Positions 1-6,532 of a stretch of 64,000 nt of DNA are shown here, one piece after another. The stretch is from Streptomyces flaveolus (lineage in GTDB: Bacteria; Actinomycetota; Actinomycetes; Streptomycetales; Streptomycetaceae). Under the pieces are notes generated by a model that was not told the origin of the DNA, searched no databases, and was given only the letters and a program-made list of their open reading frames with translations. Every line of letters starts with the position of its first letter. Within the stretch, counting starts at the first letter, position 1. The stretch lies in contig NZ_BMRV01000001.1 in assembly GCF_014648815.1 (NCBI RefSeq), forward strand, positions 124,001 through 188,000, read 5' to 3'. The position numbers and the translations under genes were made by a program.

Positions 1-211
1 GCTCGTCGCCGCCGCCGCCAAGGCCGGCCGCGAGACCCGCCCCGACCTGAAGCTCGGCGTCTGCGGTGAGCACGGCGGCGACCCGGAGTCGGTCCACTTC
101 TTCCACGAGGTGGGTCTGGACTACGTCTCCTGCTCCCCGTTCCGCATCCCGGTCGCCCGCCTGGAGGCCGGCCGCGCGGCGGTCACCTCGAAGGGCAGCG
201 ACCACCGCTGA
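1..211 (+). CDS. ppdK: Pyruvate, phosphate dikinase, C-terminal end (partial)
   Basis: The gene enters from the left edge and ends at TGA 209-211; 69 residues are visible. The enzyme interconverts pyruvate, ATP and phosphate with PEP, AMP and pyrophosphate in the cytoplasm. The visible part is the end of the PEP/pyruvate-binding TIM barrel: it holds CGEHGGDP (Cys codon at 62), the conserved catalytic-cysteine motif of the family, followed by the [15 protein letters not shown] stretch typical of the last barrel strand. Homologues end the same way, so the C terminus looks complete. A hairpin terminator follows about 85 bases later. Confidence 0.93.
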   Translation, partial: LVAAAAKAGRETRPDLKLGVCGEHGGDPESVHFFHEVGLDYVSCSPFRIPVARLEAGRAAVTSKGSDHR

Positions 212-296
212 CCCCGCGCGGGGCACGCAAGACCCCGGAGCCGCCGTCTGTCACCCGACCACCCTCACCGATCGGCGGCGGCTCCGGCTCACGAGA

Positions 297-329
297 AGGG
301 GCGGCACCCTGTGCGGGGGTGCCGCCCCT
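297..329 (+). terminator. Hairpin terminator after ppdK
   Basis: A perfect 13-bp stem (297-309 pairing with 317-329) around a 7-base loop, starting AGGGGCGGCACCC. It lies between ppdK and the acyltransferase, which are on the same strand, so it most likely ends the ppdK transcript. There is no long T run, as is usual in Streptomyces. Confidence 0.75.
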
Positions 330-489
330 CGCGTTTCCGTGCGTCCGCTGTCCGCTGTGCGTGGGCTGTGTCAGGGGTGTGACTCTTCTTTCAAAGTTGC
401 ACCACAACCATCGGGTTCACCCGTTGGTCATCTGCACGATGGTCCTACGCCCCTGACAGTAGTGAAACGACGCCGGAAATGGTGGACGG

Positions 490-1695
490 ATGTCCCAGAC
501 GGAGCAGGCAAGGCCGGTCGACAAGGCCGCGGAGCACGACGGTGCCGAGGTGGTGGCGCCGGAAGTGTCACCACCCGCCGCCGGTGCGCGCGTGGACGTC
601 CCGGCCGGGCCGGTCGTCCGCGGCAACCGGCTCGCCGCGCTGGACGGGCTGCGGTTCCTGGCGGCCCTCGCGGTGGTGCTCTTCCACTTCGTCGGCCAGA
701 CCCCCTGGGGCATGATCGCCATCTGGGGCCGCCCTTACCAGGAGACCTTCCCCGACGCGCACCGCTACTTCGCCTTCGGACGGCTCGGCGTCGACCTGTT
801 CTTCCTGATCAGCGGCTTCGTCATCTGTATGAGCGCGTGGGGGCGCACCCCGCGCGACTTCTTCATCTCCCGCGTCACCCGTCTGTATCCCATGTACTGG
901 GTGGCGATCGCGGTGTCGGCGAGCGTCATCTACCTCTTCGACACCCCGTTCGGGCACCCCAACCCGCGCGTGCTCTTCGCCAACCTGACGATGCTGCAGA
1001 CCCCGCTCGGGGTGGACAACCTCGACTCGGTCTACTGGACGCTCTGGCCGGAGCTGTGCTTCTACCTCACCTTCGTGGTGGTGGTGTGGAAGGGGCTCAC
1101 CTATCAGCGCGTGGTCATCTTCTGCGGGCTGTGGACGGTCGCCGCGGTGCTGGCGCCCAGCGCCCACATCCCGCTGCTCACCCTGATGGTGAACCCGACG
1201 TCCGCGCCGTTCTTCATCGCGGGCATGGCCTTCTACCTCATGTACCGCTACCGGCCGACTCCGCTGCTGTGGGGCATCGTCGCCATGTCGTGGCTGCTGG
1301 CGCTGCACTTCATGCTGGCGCCGCGCGGGGGCCGCAACAACTGGGAGACCTGGGCGCCGTGGCGCGGCTGGCTGGTCCTGGTGACCACGGTGTTCTTCCT
1401 GCTGATCGCGGTGATCGCGCTCGGCTGGACCAGCAGGATCCGCTGGCGGTGGCTGACGGTCGCGGGGACGCTGACCTTCCCGCTCTACCTGCTGCACGAC
1501 GTCATCGGCATGACCGTCGCCCACCGCTTCGGCGACCGGGTCGATCCCTGGCTCCTGGTCGGGGTCACCGTGGCGGGCCTGATCCTGCTGTCGTACTTCG
1601 TACAGCGGTTCGTGGAACGCCCGATCGCGGTGGCCATGCGGCGGCTGCTGAGCAGCGCCGCGTTCAGTCTGGAACCGCCCAAGCGACGCCGCTGA
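490..1695 (+). CDS. Membrane acyltransferase (acyltransferase 3 family)
   Basis: 401 residues. After a hydrophilic N-terminal tail of about 45 residues, the family signature LAALDGLRFLAALAVVLFHF begins, with the conserved His of the first helix, and about ten membrane spans follow to near residue 380. RLGVDLFFLISGFVI is the second family hallmark. Family members transfer acetyl or other acyl groups from CoA to exported sugars, glycans or antibiotics. The substrate cannot be read from the sequence or from the neighbours. The start is ATG 490 with GGTGGACGG just upstream. It stands alone, between two hairpins. Confidence 0.88.
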   Translation: MSQTEQARPVDKAAEHDGAEVVAPEVSPPAAGARVDVPAGPVVRGNRLAALDGLRFLAALAVVLFHFVGQTPWGMIAIWGRPYQETFPDAHRYFAFGRLGVDLFFLISGFVICMSAWGRTPRDFFISRVTRLYPMYWVAIAVSASVIYLFDTPFGHPNPRVLFANLTMLQTPLGVDNLDSVYWTLWPELCFYLTFVVVVWKGLTYQRVVIFCGLWTVAAVLAPSAHIPLLTLMVNPTSAPFFIAGMAFYLMYRYRPTPLLWGIVAMSWLLALHFMLAPRGGRNNWETWAPWRGWLVLVTTVFFLLIAVIALGWTSRIRWRWLTVAGTLTFPLYLLHDVIGMTVAHRFGDRVDPWLLVGVTVAGLILLSYFVQRFVERPIAVAMRRLLSSAAFSLEPPKRRR

Positions 1696-1705
1696 GCGGA
1701 CGGGG

Positions 1706-1734
1706 CGGGCCGGGAGCGAGTCGTTCCCGGCCCG
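1706..1734. terminator. Bidirectional hairpin terminator
   Basis: A 10-bp stem (1706-1715 with 1725-1734, CGGGCCGGGA/TCCCGGCCCG) between the convergent acyltransferase and the LAETG surface protein gene; it can serve both strands. Confidence 0.7.
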
Positions 1735-1752
1735 TCGCCGTTCCGGAGCCGG

Positions 1753-2238
1753 TCAGCGGGTGCCGGTGTCCCGGCGCCTGCGCGCCGCCAGGAGCAGGCC
1801 GCCGCCGGCGAGCACGACGACCGCGCCGCCCGCCGCGAGGTACGGCGTGTTGTCGTCGCCACCGGTCTCGGCCAGGTCGGTGCCCTGCTTCCCGGCGGCC
1901 TGGTCATCTGCGGCCTTGCCGGTGCCGGTGCCGGTGCCGGTGCCGGTGTCCGTGCCCGAGTCCGTGCCCGAGTCCGTGTCCTTCCCGGCGTCCGTGCCCT
2001 GGTCGTCGGCGGGCACGAAGTCCGCGGGCGGCTTGTCGCAGCCGACGCCGTCCTTGTCCCGGTCGAGGTGCGCGCCGTAGTGCTCGTCGCCCTTCTCGAT
2101 GTTGGAGTACCCGGCGTCGTACGCCTCGGTGCAGTTCTTGAAGGGGTGGGTGCCGTCGTGTGCCTCGGCGACGGCCGGCAGGGCGGCCAGGGCCAGAGCG
2201 GCGAGGGCCACGGCGGCCGGCTTGCGGAGCAGGTTCAT
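1753..2238 (-). CDS. Excalibur-domain surface protein with LAETG sorting signal
   Basis: 161 residues. The order is: a signal peptide (about 1-26, ending AVAEA); an excalibur calcium-binding domain (about 27-70) with the loop DRDKDGVGCD and two cysteines; a Gly/Thr/Asp-rich linker encoded by a GTGCCG-type triplet repeat; the sorting signal LAETG near residue 126; a hydrophobic span; and a final RRRR cluster. LAxTG followed by a span and positive tail is the substrate signature of streptomycete class E sortases, so the protein is expected to be covalently anchored to peptidoglycan. The start is ATG 2238. The class F sortase near 13 kb is a different class and is probably not its partner. Confidence 0.86.
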   Translation of the reverse strand: MNLLRKPAAVALAALALAALPAVAEAHDGTHPFKNCTEAYDAGYSNIEKGDEHYGAHLDRDKDGVGCDKPPADFVPADDQGTDAGKDTDSGTDSGTDTGTGTGTGTGKAADDQAAGKQGTDLAETGGDDNTPYLAAGGAVVVLAGGGLLLAARRRRDTGTR

Positions 2239-2425
2239 CGAGTGTCCCGGGAATGGTGTGGAGCGGCTGTGTCGGAGGTGCCGAAGCTAGTGAGGTGAGG
2301 GGAGTGTGGTGGCGATATGGGGGAGCCGTGACGGGAACGTGACGTGACCGGACGGTAACTGTCCGCTCCCGCCCCTCCGGCGCGTACGGTGAGGTGGGGT
2401 CCGGGAGATCGGGAAGGAGCCGTGG

Positions 2426-3358
2426 ATGGCCGGCTGGAGTGTGCGCGACATCCCTGACCAGGGCGGACGGACCGCCGTCGTCACCGGGGCCAACAGCGGA
2501 CTCGGATACGTGGTCGCCCGGGAGCTGGCGCGCAAGGGGGCGCGGGTCGTGCTCGCGTGCCGCAGCGAGGCGCGGGGCGAGGCCGCCGTGGAGCGGCTGG
2601 CCCGCGAGGTGCCGCACGCCGACGTGGAACTGGCGCGGCTCGACCTCGGGGACCTGGCCTCCGTACGGAAGTTCGTGAGCGCGCTGCCGTACGGGCGGGT
2701 CGACCTGCTGGTCAACAACGCCGGGGTGATGGCCCTGCCCTACGGCACGACGGCGGACGGGTTCGAGACCCACTTCGGCGTCAACCACCTGGGGCACTTC
2801 GCCCTGACCGGACTGCTGCTGCCGGCGCTGCTCGCCGCGCCCGGCGCCCGGGTCGTCACCGTCTCCAGCATGCTGCACGCGCTGGCCGACGTCGATCCGC
2901 GCGACCTCAACAACGTACGGCGCTACGGGCGGTGGACCGCCTACGCCCGCTCGAAGTCCGCCAACCTGCTCTTCACGCACGAACTCGCGCGCCGGCTGGC
3001 GGCGCGGGACGGCGGCCCGGACGTGACGGCGGCCGCCGCGCACCCGGGATACGCGGAGACCAACCTCCAGACCGCCGGGCCGCGCGCCGAGGGGCGGCGT
3101 CTCGCCGAGCGCCTGATGCTGCTCACCAACCGGGTCGTCGCCCAGCCCGCCGAGGCGGGCGCGCTGCCCGTCCTGTACGCGGCCACCGCGCCCGCCGTGG
3201 CCCCCGACTCCTTCACCGGCCCGTCCTTCGCGATGTGGCGCGGGGCGCCCGCACCGTCCTGGCGGGCGCCCCGGACACGTGACGACGTCATGGGGGAGCG
3301 GCTGTGGGCCGCCTCCGAGCGGCTGACGGGGGTCACCTACGAGGCGTTGCGGACCTGA
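2426..3358 (+). CDS. Short-chain dehydrogenase/reductase (retinol dehydrogenase-like)
   Basis: 310 residues, a classical Rossmann-fold SDR. The cofactor motif is TGANSGLG (about residues 18-25), followed by the NNAG motif, a catalytic Ser in VTVSSML, and YARSK with the catalytic Tyr and Lys. The ACRSEARGEAA stretch after beta-2 is typical of NADP-preferring members close to retinol dehydrogenase/WW-domain oxidoreductase. The substrate is unknown. AAGGAG lies six bases before ATG 2426. It is monocistronic and diverges from the LAETG protein gene. Confidence 0.88.
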   Translation: MAGWSVRDIPDQGGRTAVVTGANSGLGYVVARELARKGARVVLACRSEARGEAAVERLAREVPHADVELARLDLGDLASVRKFVSALPYGRVDLLVNNAGVMALPYGTTADGFETHFGVNHLGHFALTGLLLPALLAAPGARVVTVSSMLHALADVDPRDLNNVRRYGRWTAYARSKSANLLFTHELARRLAARDGGPDVTAAAAHPGYAETNLQTAGPRAEGRRLAERLMLLTNRVVAQPAEAGALPVLYAATAPAVAPDSFTGPSFAMWRGAPAPSWRAPRTRDDVMGERLWAASERLTGVTYEALRT

Positions 3359-3370
3359 GCGCGGGGCGTA

Positions 3371-4525
3371 CTAGGCCCGGAACGGTCCGCGCACCTCGTA
3401 GGTGATCCCGCCGGACGAACTCCCGCTCGTGCCCCGCTGGCTGGAGAAGTACAGCCGGGTGCCGTCGGGGGAGAACGCCGGGCCGGTGATCTCCGAGCCG
3501 GACTGGCCGTCGATGCGCAGGAAGGGGGCGATCACGTCGTTCGGCGTGATCACGCAGATCTCCATGTTGCCGCCGTCCTCCGCCACGAACAGGTCACCGG
3601 AGGAGCTGCCGGTCACGTTGTCGACGCCGGTCAGCGGGGCCGTGCCGGACGTCACCAGGGAGTCGTCGTAGGTCAGTTCGATGGTCTGGGCGGCGGCGTT
3701 GTACTGCCAGACGCGGTTGTCGCCCTTGGTGGTGAACCAGCAGGTGTCGTCCGCGTAGTAGCAGCCCTCGCCGCCGTTGAAACGCTTGGCGCCGGAGACC
3801 TGGTTCCGGGTGGCCGTGGCGCCGGACGGGTCGGGGACCCGCGCCCACGTCACCGGGCCGCTGGTGGCCGACCCCGCGACCAGCACCTCCAGCGTGCCGG
3901 TGGACAGGTCGCCCCAGGTCGTCGGGCGGAAGCGGTAGAAGCAGCCGTCGGTGACGTCCTCCGTCAGGTAGATGACCCCCCGGGCCGGGTCGGCCGCCGC
4001 CGCCTCGTGCTTGAAGCGGCCCATGGCGTCCCGCCGCACCGCGGCCTTCACGCCCCACGGGTCGGTCTCGTAGACGTAGCCGCGGTCCACCTCCTCGCAG
4101 GACAGCCAGGTGTTCCACGGGGTCCGGCCGCCCGCGCAGTTCTGCCGGGTGCCGGAGAGCACGCGGTACGCCGACGTGATCGTCCCGGTGGACGAGAACC
4201 GCACGGCGCTCGCGCCGCCGGAGGGGTTGATCTCCGAGTTGGAGACGTAGATCCAGCCGGAGCCGTCCGCGTAGCAGGCGCCGCCGTCCGGAGCGCTGTG
4301 CCAGGTGTACGAGGTGCCCGCGACCTTCTGGCCGGAACGGGCGATCACCCTGCTGGTGAAGCCGGCGGGCAGGCGGATGCCGTTGGCGTCGGGCGAGCCG
4401 AGCGCTCCGTAGGGTCCGCTGCCGGGCTGGGCGGGGGCGGCGTACGCGGCACCGCGCCACAGGGTTCCGCCGAGGACGGCCGAGCCGCCGACGACGGCCG
4501 TGCGCAGGAGGGTACGACGATCCAC
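3371..4525 (-). CDS. PhoX/DUF839 family secreted phosphatase-like protein
   Basis: 384 residues. The N terminus DRRTLLRT followed by a hydrophobic stretch and AYA is a twin-arginine signal, so export by Tat as a folded protein is expected. The rest is a single DUF839/PhoX beta-propeller-like domain with the family stretches WLSCEEVDRGYVYE, GRFKHEAAAADP, GVIYLTEDVTDGCFYRF and LFVAEDGGNMEI, which carry the acidic and His metal ligands. PhoX enzymes are Ca/Fe-dependent alkaline phosphatases; at 384 residues this is on the short side of the family, and true phosphatase activity is inferred. The start is GTG 4525 with GGAGG 5 bases upstream. No clear PHO-box repeats were seen in front. Confidence 0.83.
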   Translation of the reverse strand: MDRRTLLRTAVVGGSAVLGGTLWRGAAYAAPAQPGSGPYGALGSPDANGIRLPAGFTSRVIARSGQKVAGTSYTWHSAPDGGACYADGSGWIYVSNSEINPSGGASAVRFSSTGTITSAYRVLSGTRQNCAGGRTPWNTWLSCEEVDRGYVYETDPWGVKAAVRRDAMGRFKHEAAAADPARGVIYLTEDVTDGCFYRFRPTTWGDLSTGTLEVLVAGSATSGPVTWARVPDPSGATATRNQVSGAKRFNGGEGCYYADDTCWFTTKGDNRVWQYNAAAQTIELTYDDSLVTSGTAPLTGVDNVTGSSSGDLFVAEDGGNMEICVITPNDVIAPFLRIDGQSGSEITGPAFSPDGTRLYFSSQRGTSGSSSGGITYEVRGPFRA

Positions 4526-4549
4526 TGCTGCCTCCGGGTGTCATGACCT

Positions 4550-4575
4550 CTCCCGCCGCCGGCCGGCGGCGGGAG
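4550..4575. terminator. 26-bp perfect palindrome between SDR and phoX-like gene
   Basis: A perfect dyad of 13-bp arms with no spacer (CTCCCGCCGCCGG and its complement), 25 bases upstream of the phoX-like start and downstream of the SDR gene on the same strand. It is most simply a terminator for the SDR transcript. Because it would also sit in or just before the phoX-like leader, a regulatory dyad is possible. Confidence 0.5.
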
Positions 4576-4694
4576 CGTGCGGTCATGGACCCTAGGACGG
4601 CTGGGTTGACGGTCCATGGACAACTCATGACGGCTGGGCGGCGCGTCCCGTTCCCCGGGCGGACGGGTTCCTGCCCCGGCGGCGGGGGGAGGGC

Positions 4695-5462
4695 TCAGGC
4701 CGTCTGGCCGCCGTCCACGACCAGGTCGGTGCCGACCACCGACGACGCGTCGTCCGAGGCCAGGTACAGCACGGCCGCGGTGACCTCCTCCACCGACGAG
4801 ACCCGGCCGAGCGGCGTCTCGCCCCGCATGCGCTCCGCCCGCCCGGCCTCCGTCTCGCCGGGCCGCAGGGACATGGAGGTGGCCGTGGCGCCCGGGCTGA
4901 CGGCGTTGATGCGGACGCCGTCGGCGATGTGGTCCAGGGCGGCGCCCCGCGTGAGCACCGAGACGGCCGCCTTGGTGGCGGCGTAGGCGGTGGCGCCCGG
5001 GCTGCGCTTGTGCAGGCCGAACGTCGAGGCGATGTTCACGATCGCCCCGCCGCCCGGCTGGGTGCGCATCCGGCGGACCTCCGCCTGGAGGGCGAGGAAC
5101 ACGCCGGTGACGTTGATGTCGAGCTGCGCGTGCCAGTCCTCCTCGGGCAGGTCGGCCACGGGAGTTCCGCCGCGGAAGACGCCCGCGTTGTTGACCGCCA
5201 CGTCCAGCGAGCCGAAGCGGTCGACGGCGGCCTCCACGACGGCCCGGACGTCGGCGGCCCGGGACACGTCGGCGGCGACGGCCAGCGCCTTGCCCCCCGC
5301 CTCCTCGATCAGGGCCACCGTCTCGTCCAGCGGCTCCCTTCTGCGCCCGGCGACGACGAGGTTCGCGCCCTCCCGGGCGAAGGCCAGGGCGACGGCCCGT
5401 CCGATGCCGGAGCCGGCGCCGGTGACGAGGGCGGTCCTGCCGGTGAAGCGCTGGGTGGTCAT
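4695..5462 (-). CDS. Short-chain dehydrogenase, TetR-linked
   Basis: 255 residues, a complete SDR: TGAGSGIG near the N terminus, the NNAG motif, catalytic Ser in NIAST, YAATK with Tyr/Lys, and the C-terminal DGGQTA end typical of the FabG/glucose-1-dehydrogenase group. The start is taken as ATG 5462 because GGGGAG lies just before it; an upstream in-frame ATG (5495) would overlap the operator. The gene lies immediately downstream of the tetR gene on the same strand and has its own TetR-like dyad in the promoter, so it is probably induced together with tetR by a small ligand or the substrate. The substrate is unknown. Confidence 0.88.
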   Translation of the reverse strand: MTTQRFTGRTALVTGAGSGIGRAVALAFAREGANLVVAGRRREPLDETVALIEEAGGKALAVAADVSRAADVRAVVEAAVDRFGSLDVAVNNAGVFRGGTPVADLPEEDWHAQLDINVTGVFLALQAEVRRMRTQPGGGAIVNIASTFGLHKRSPGATAYAATKAAVSVLTRGAALDHIADGVRINAVSPGATATSMSLRPGETEAGRAERMRGETPLGRVSSVEEVTAAVLYLASDDASSVVGTDLVVDGGQTA

Positions 5463-5481
5463 GAATCTCCCCTTTTTCTTG

Positions 5482-5491
5482 ACCGATCGGT
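5482..5491. promoter_or_regulatory. Putative TetR operator of the SDR gene
   Basis: A perfect 10-bp dyad ACCGATCGGT inside TTGACCGATCGGTTCA, 20 bases before the SDR start and just downstream of a CATAAT -10-like hexamer (5494-5499, minus strand). It shares the TTGAC-y-GATCG core with the dyad in front of the tetR gene, which supports one regulator acting on both. Confidence 0.6.
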
Positions 5492-5511
5492 TCATTATGA
5501 GGGCGAAAGAA

Positions 5512-5534
5512 ACACCCCTCCGGCAGAGGGGTGT
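5512..5534 (-). terminator. Terminator of the tetR gene
   Basis: A perfect 9-bp stem (ACACCCCTC/GAGGGGTGT, 5512-5520 with 5526-5534) with a 5-base loop, lying directly after the tetR stop codon and followed on the minus strand by TTTCTTTC. It separates tetR from the downstream SDR gene, which therefore needs its own promoter. Confidence 0.8.
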
Positions 5535-5535
5535 C

Positions 5536-6120
5536 TCAGTCGAGCAGTGCCAGGGCCTGTTCCGCCGCGTCCCGCACCCGCGCCGGGTCCGCCGACGCCT
5601 TGCCGACCACCCGCATGCCCTGGAGCAGGACCAGCAGCATCCGGGCGAGGGCCACCGGGTCGCGGCCGGGCGGCAGTTCGCCCCCGTCCCGGGCGCGGAC
5701 CAGCGACGAGTGCAGCACGGTCTCCAGCTGGTCCCAGTTGCGCTCGACCCGCCGCGCGGCGTCCGGGTCGTGCGGGGCCAGCTCGGCGGCCGTGTTGGTG
5801 ACGAAGCAGCCGCGCTCCCGCAGGCCCTCGGCGGTCGCCTCGACGGCGTAGCGCCGCACCAGGGACCGCACGCCCGGCAGGGCCGGGCCCGGTCGGGCCA
5901 GGTCCGCCAGCAGGTCCGGGAGCAACCCCTGTTCGTAGCGCTCCAGCGCCTTCAGGTACAGCTCGCGCTTGTTGCCGAAGGTCGCGTAGAGGCTGGCGCG
6001 CCCGATGCCGAGGTGCTCCACGAGGTCGGACATCGACGTCGCCTCGTAGCCGCGCCGCCAGAACAGCTCCAGAGCTGCCCGCAGCGCGGCGTCCGGATCG
6101 AATTCCTTGGTCCTGGCCAC
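5536..6120 (-). CDS. TetR family transcriptional regulator
   Basis: 194 residues. The N-terminal helix-turn-helix spans about residues 8-55 (FDPDAALRAALELFWRRGYE, TSMSDLVEHLGIGRASLYATFGNKRELYLKAL), the standard TetR DNA-binding pattern; the C-terminal ligand domain belongs to the TetR_C_6/AcrR-like type. It starts at GTG 6120 with no ribosome binding site; instead a TTGACT-18-TAGCCT promoter ends 7 bases before the GTG, so the transcript is probably leaderless and autorepressed. The likely target is the adjacent SDR gene. Confidence 0.9.
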   Translation of the reverse strand: MARTKEFDPDAALRAALELFWRRGYEATSMSDLVEHLGIGRASLYATFGNKRELYLKALERYEQGLLPDLLADLARPGPALPGVRSLVRRYAVEATAEGLRERGCFVTNTAAELAPHDPDAARRVERNWDQLETVLHSSLVRARDGGELPPGRDPVALARMLLVLLQGMRVVGKASADPARVRDAAEQALALLD

Positions 6121-6127
6121 GTGTCGC

Positions 6128-6157
6128 AGGCTAGGTCCTGATAGAACGATCAGTCAA
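6128..6157 (-). promoter_or_regulatory. tetR promoter with embedded operator
   Basis: On the minus strand TTGACT (6157-6152), an 18-base spacer and TAGCCT (6133-6128) are followed by 7 bases and the GTG start. The spacer contains the dyad CTGATAGAACGATCAG (6138-6153), so bound TetR would block RNA polymerase directly. Confidence 0.65.
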
Positions 6158-6166
6158 GAAACCGGG

Positions 6167-6532
6167 TCAGGCGGCCTTCACCTCGTACGTCGCCACCCGC
6201 ACCGTCTCGTCGTCCAGGCACTGCCCGGTCGTGAGGTCGAAGCGCTGCTTGAGCAGCGGGGAGGCGACGAACGGGCGGCCCCGGTGACTGCCGGTCAGGC
6301 CGCGGGAGAGGACGGCCGCGCCGGTGAACGGGTCGCGGTTGTCGATGGCGTACAGCTCGCCGCCGCGGTCGCGGAACAGGGCCACCTGCCCGCCGTCCGG
6401 CAGCAGGGCCGCCACGCCGCGGCCCGGGAGCAGGGCGCCGAGGTCGCAGGCCGTGAACCAGTCGTCCGCCAGCCTCAGCCGGACCTTCAGGCCGGTCGTC
6501 TCGGGTGCCAGGGTCTGGGGTGCCAGGGTCAT
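6167..6532 (-). CDS. nirD: Nitrite reductase small subunit
   Basis: 121 residues, the Rieske-fold NirD family: it has the ALFRDRGGELYAIDNRDPFTGA core and lacks the Cys/His cluster ligands of true Rieske proteins, as NirD does. It is the small partner of NirB in the NAD(P)H-dependent cytoplasmic nitrite reductase. Its ATG overlaps the nirB stop in an ATGA junction (6529-6532), so the two are translationally coupled. It is the last gene of the operon. Confidence 0.93.
   Translation of the reverse strand: MTLAPQTLAPETTGLKVRLRLADDWFTACDLGALLPGRGVAALLPDGGQVALFRDRGGELYAIDNRDPFTGAAVLSRGLTGSHRGRPFVASPLLKQRFDLTTGQCLDDETVRVATYEVKAA

Noticed and set aside
1915..1985. GTGCCG/GTCCGTGCCCGA triplet repeats as a separate minisatellite
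   Set aside because: They lie in frame inside the LAETG protein and encode its Gly/Thr/Asp linker.
66..2141. A 691-residue open frame across ppdK and the acyltransferase
   Set aside because: Low-complexity Arg/Pro/Ala composition, crosses real genes in other frames, no domain; a GC-driven shadow.
4590..4625. A PHO box before the phoX-like gene
   Set aside because: No GTTCACC direct repeats with 11-base spacing; only a GTCCATGGAC dyad is present.
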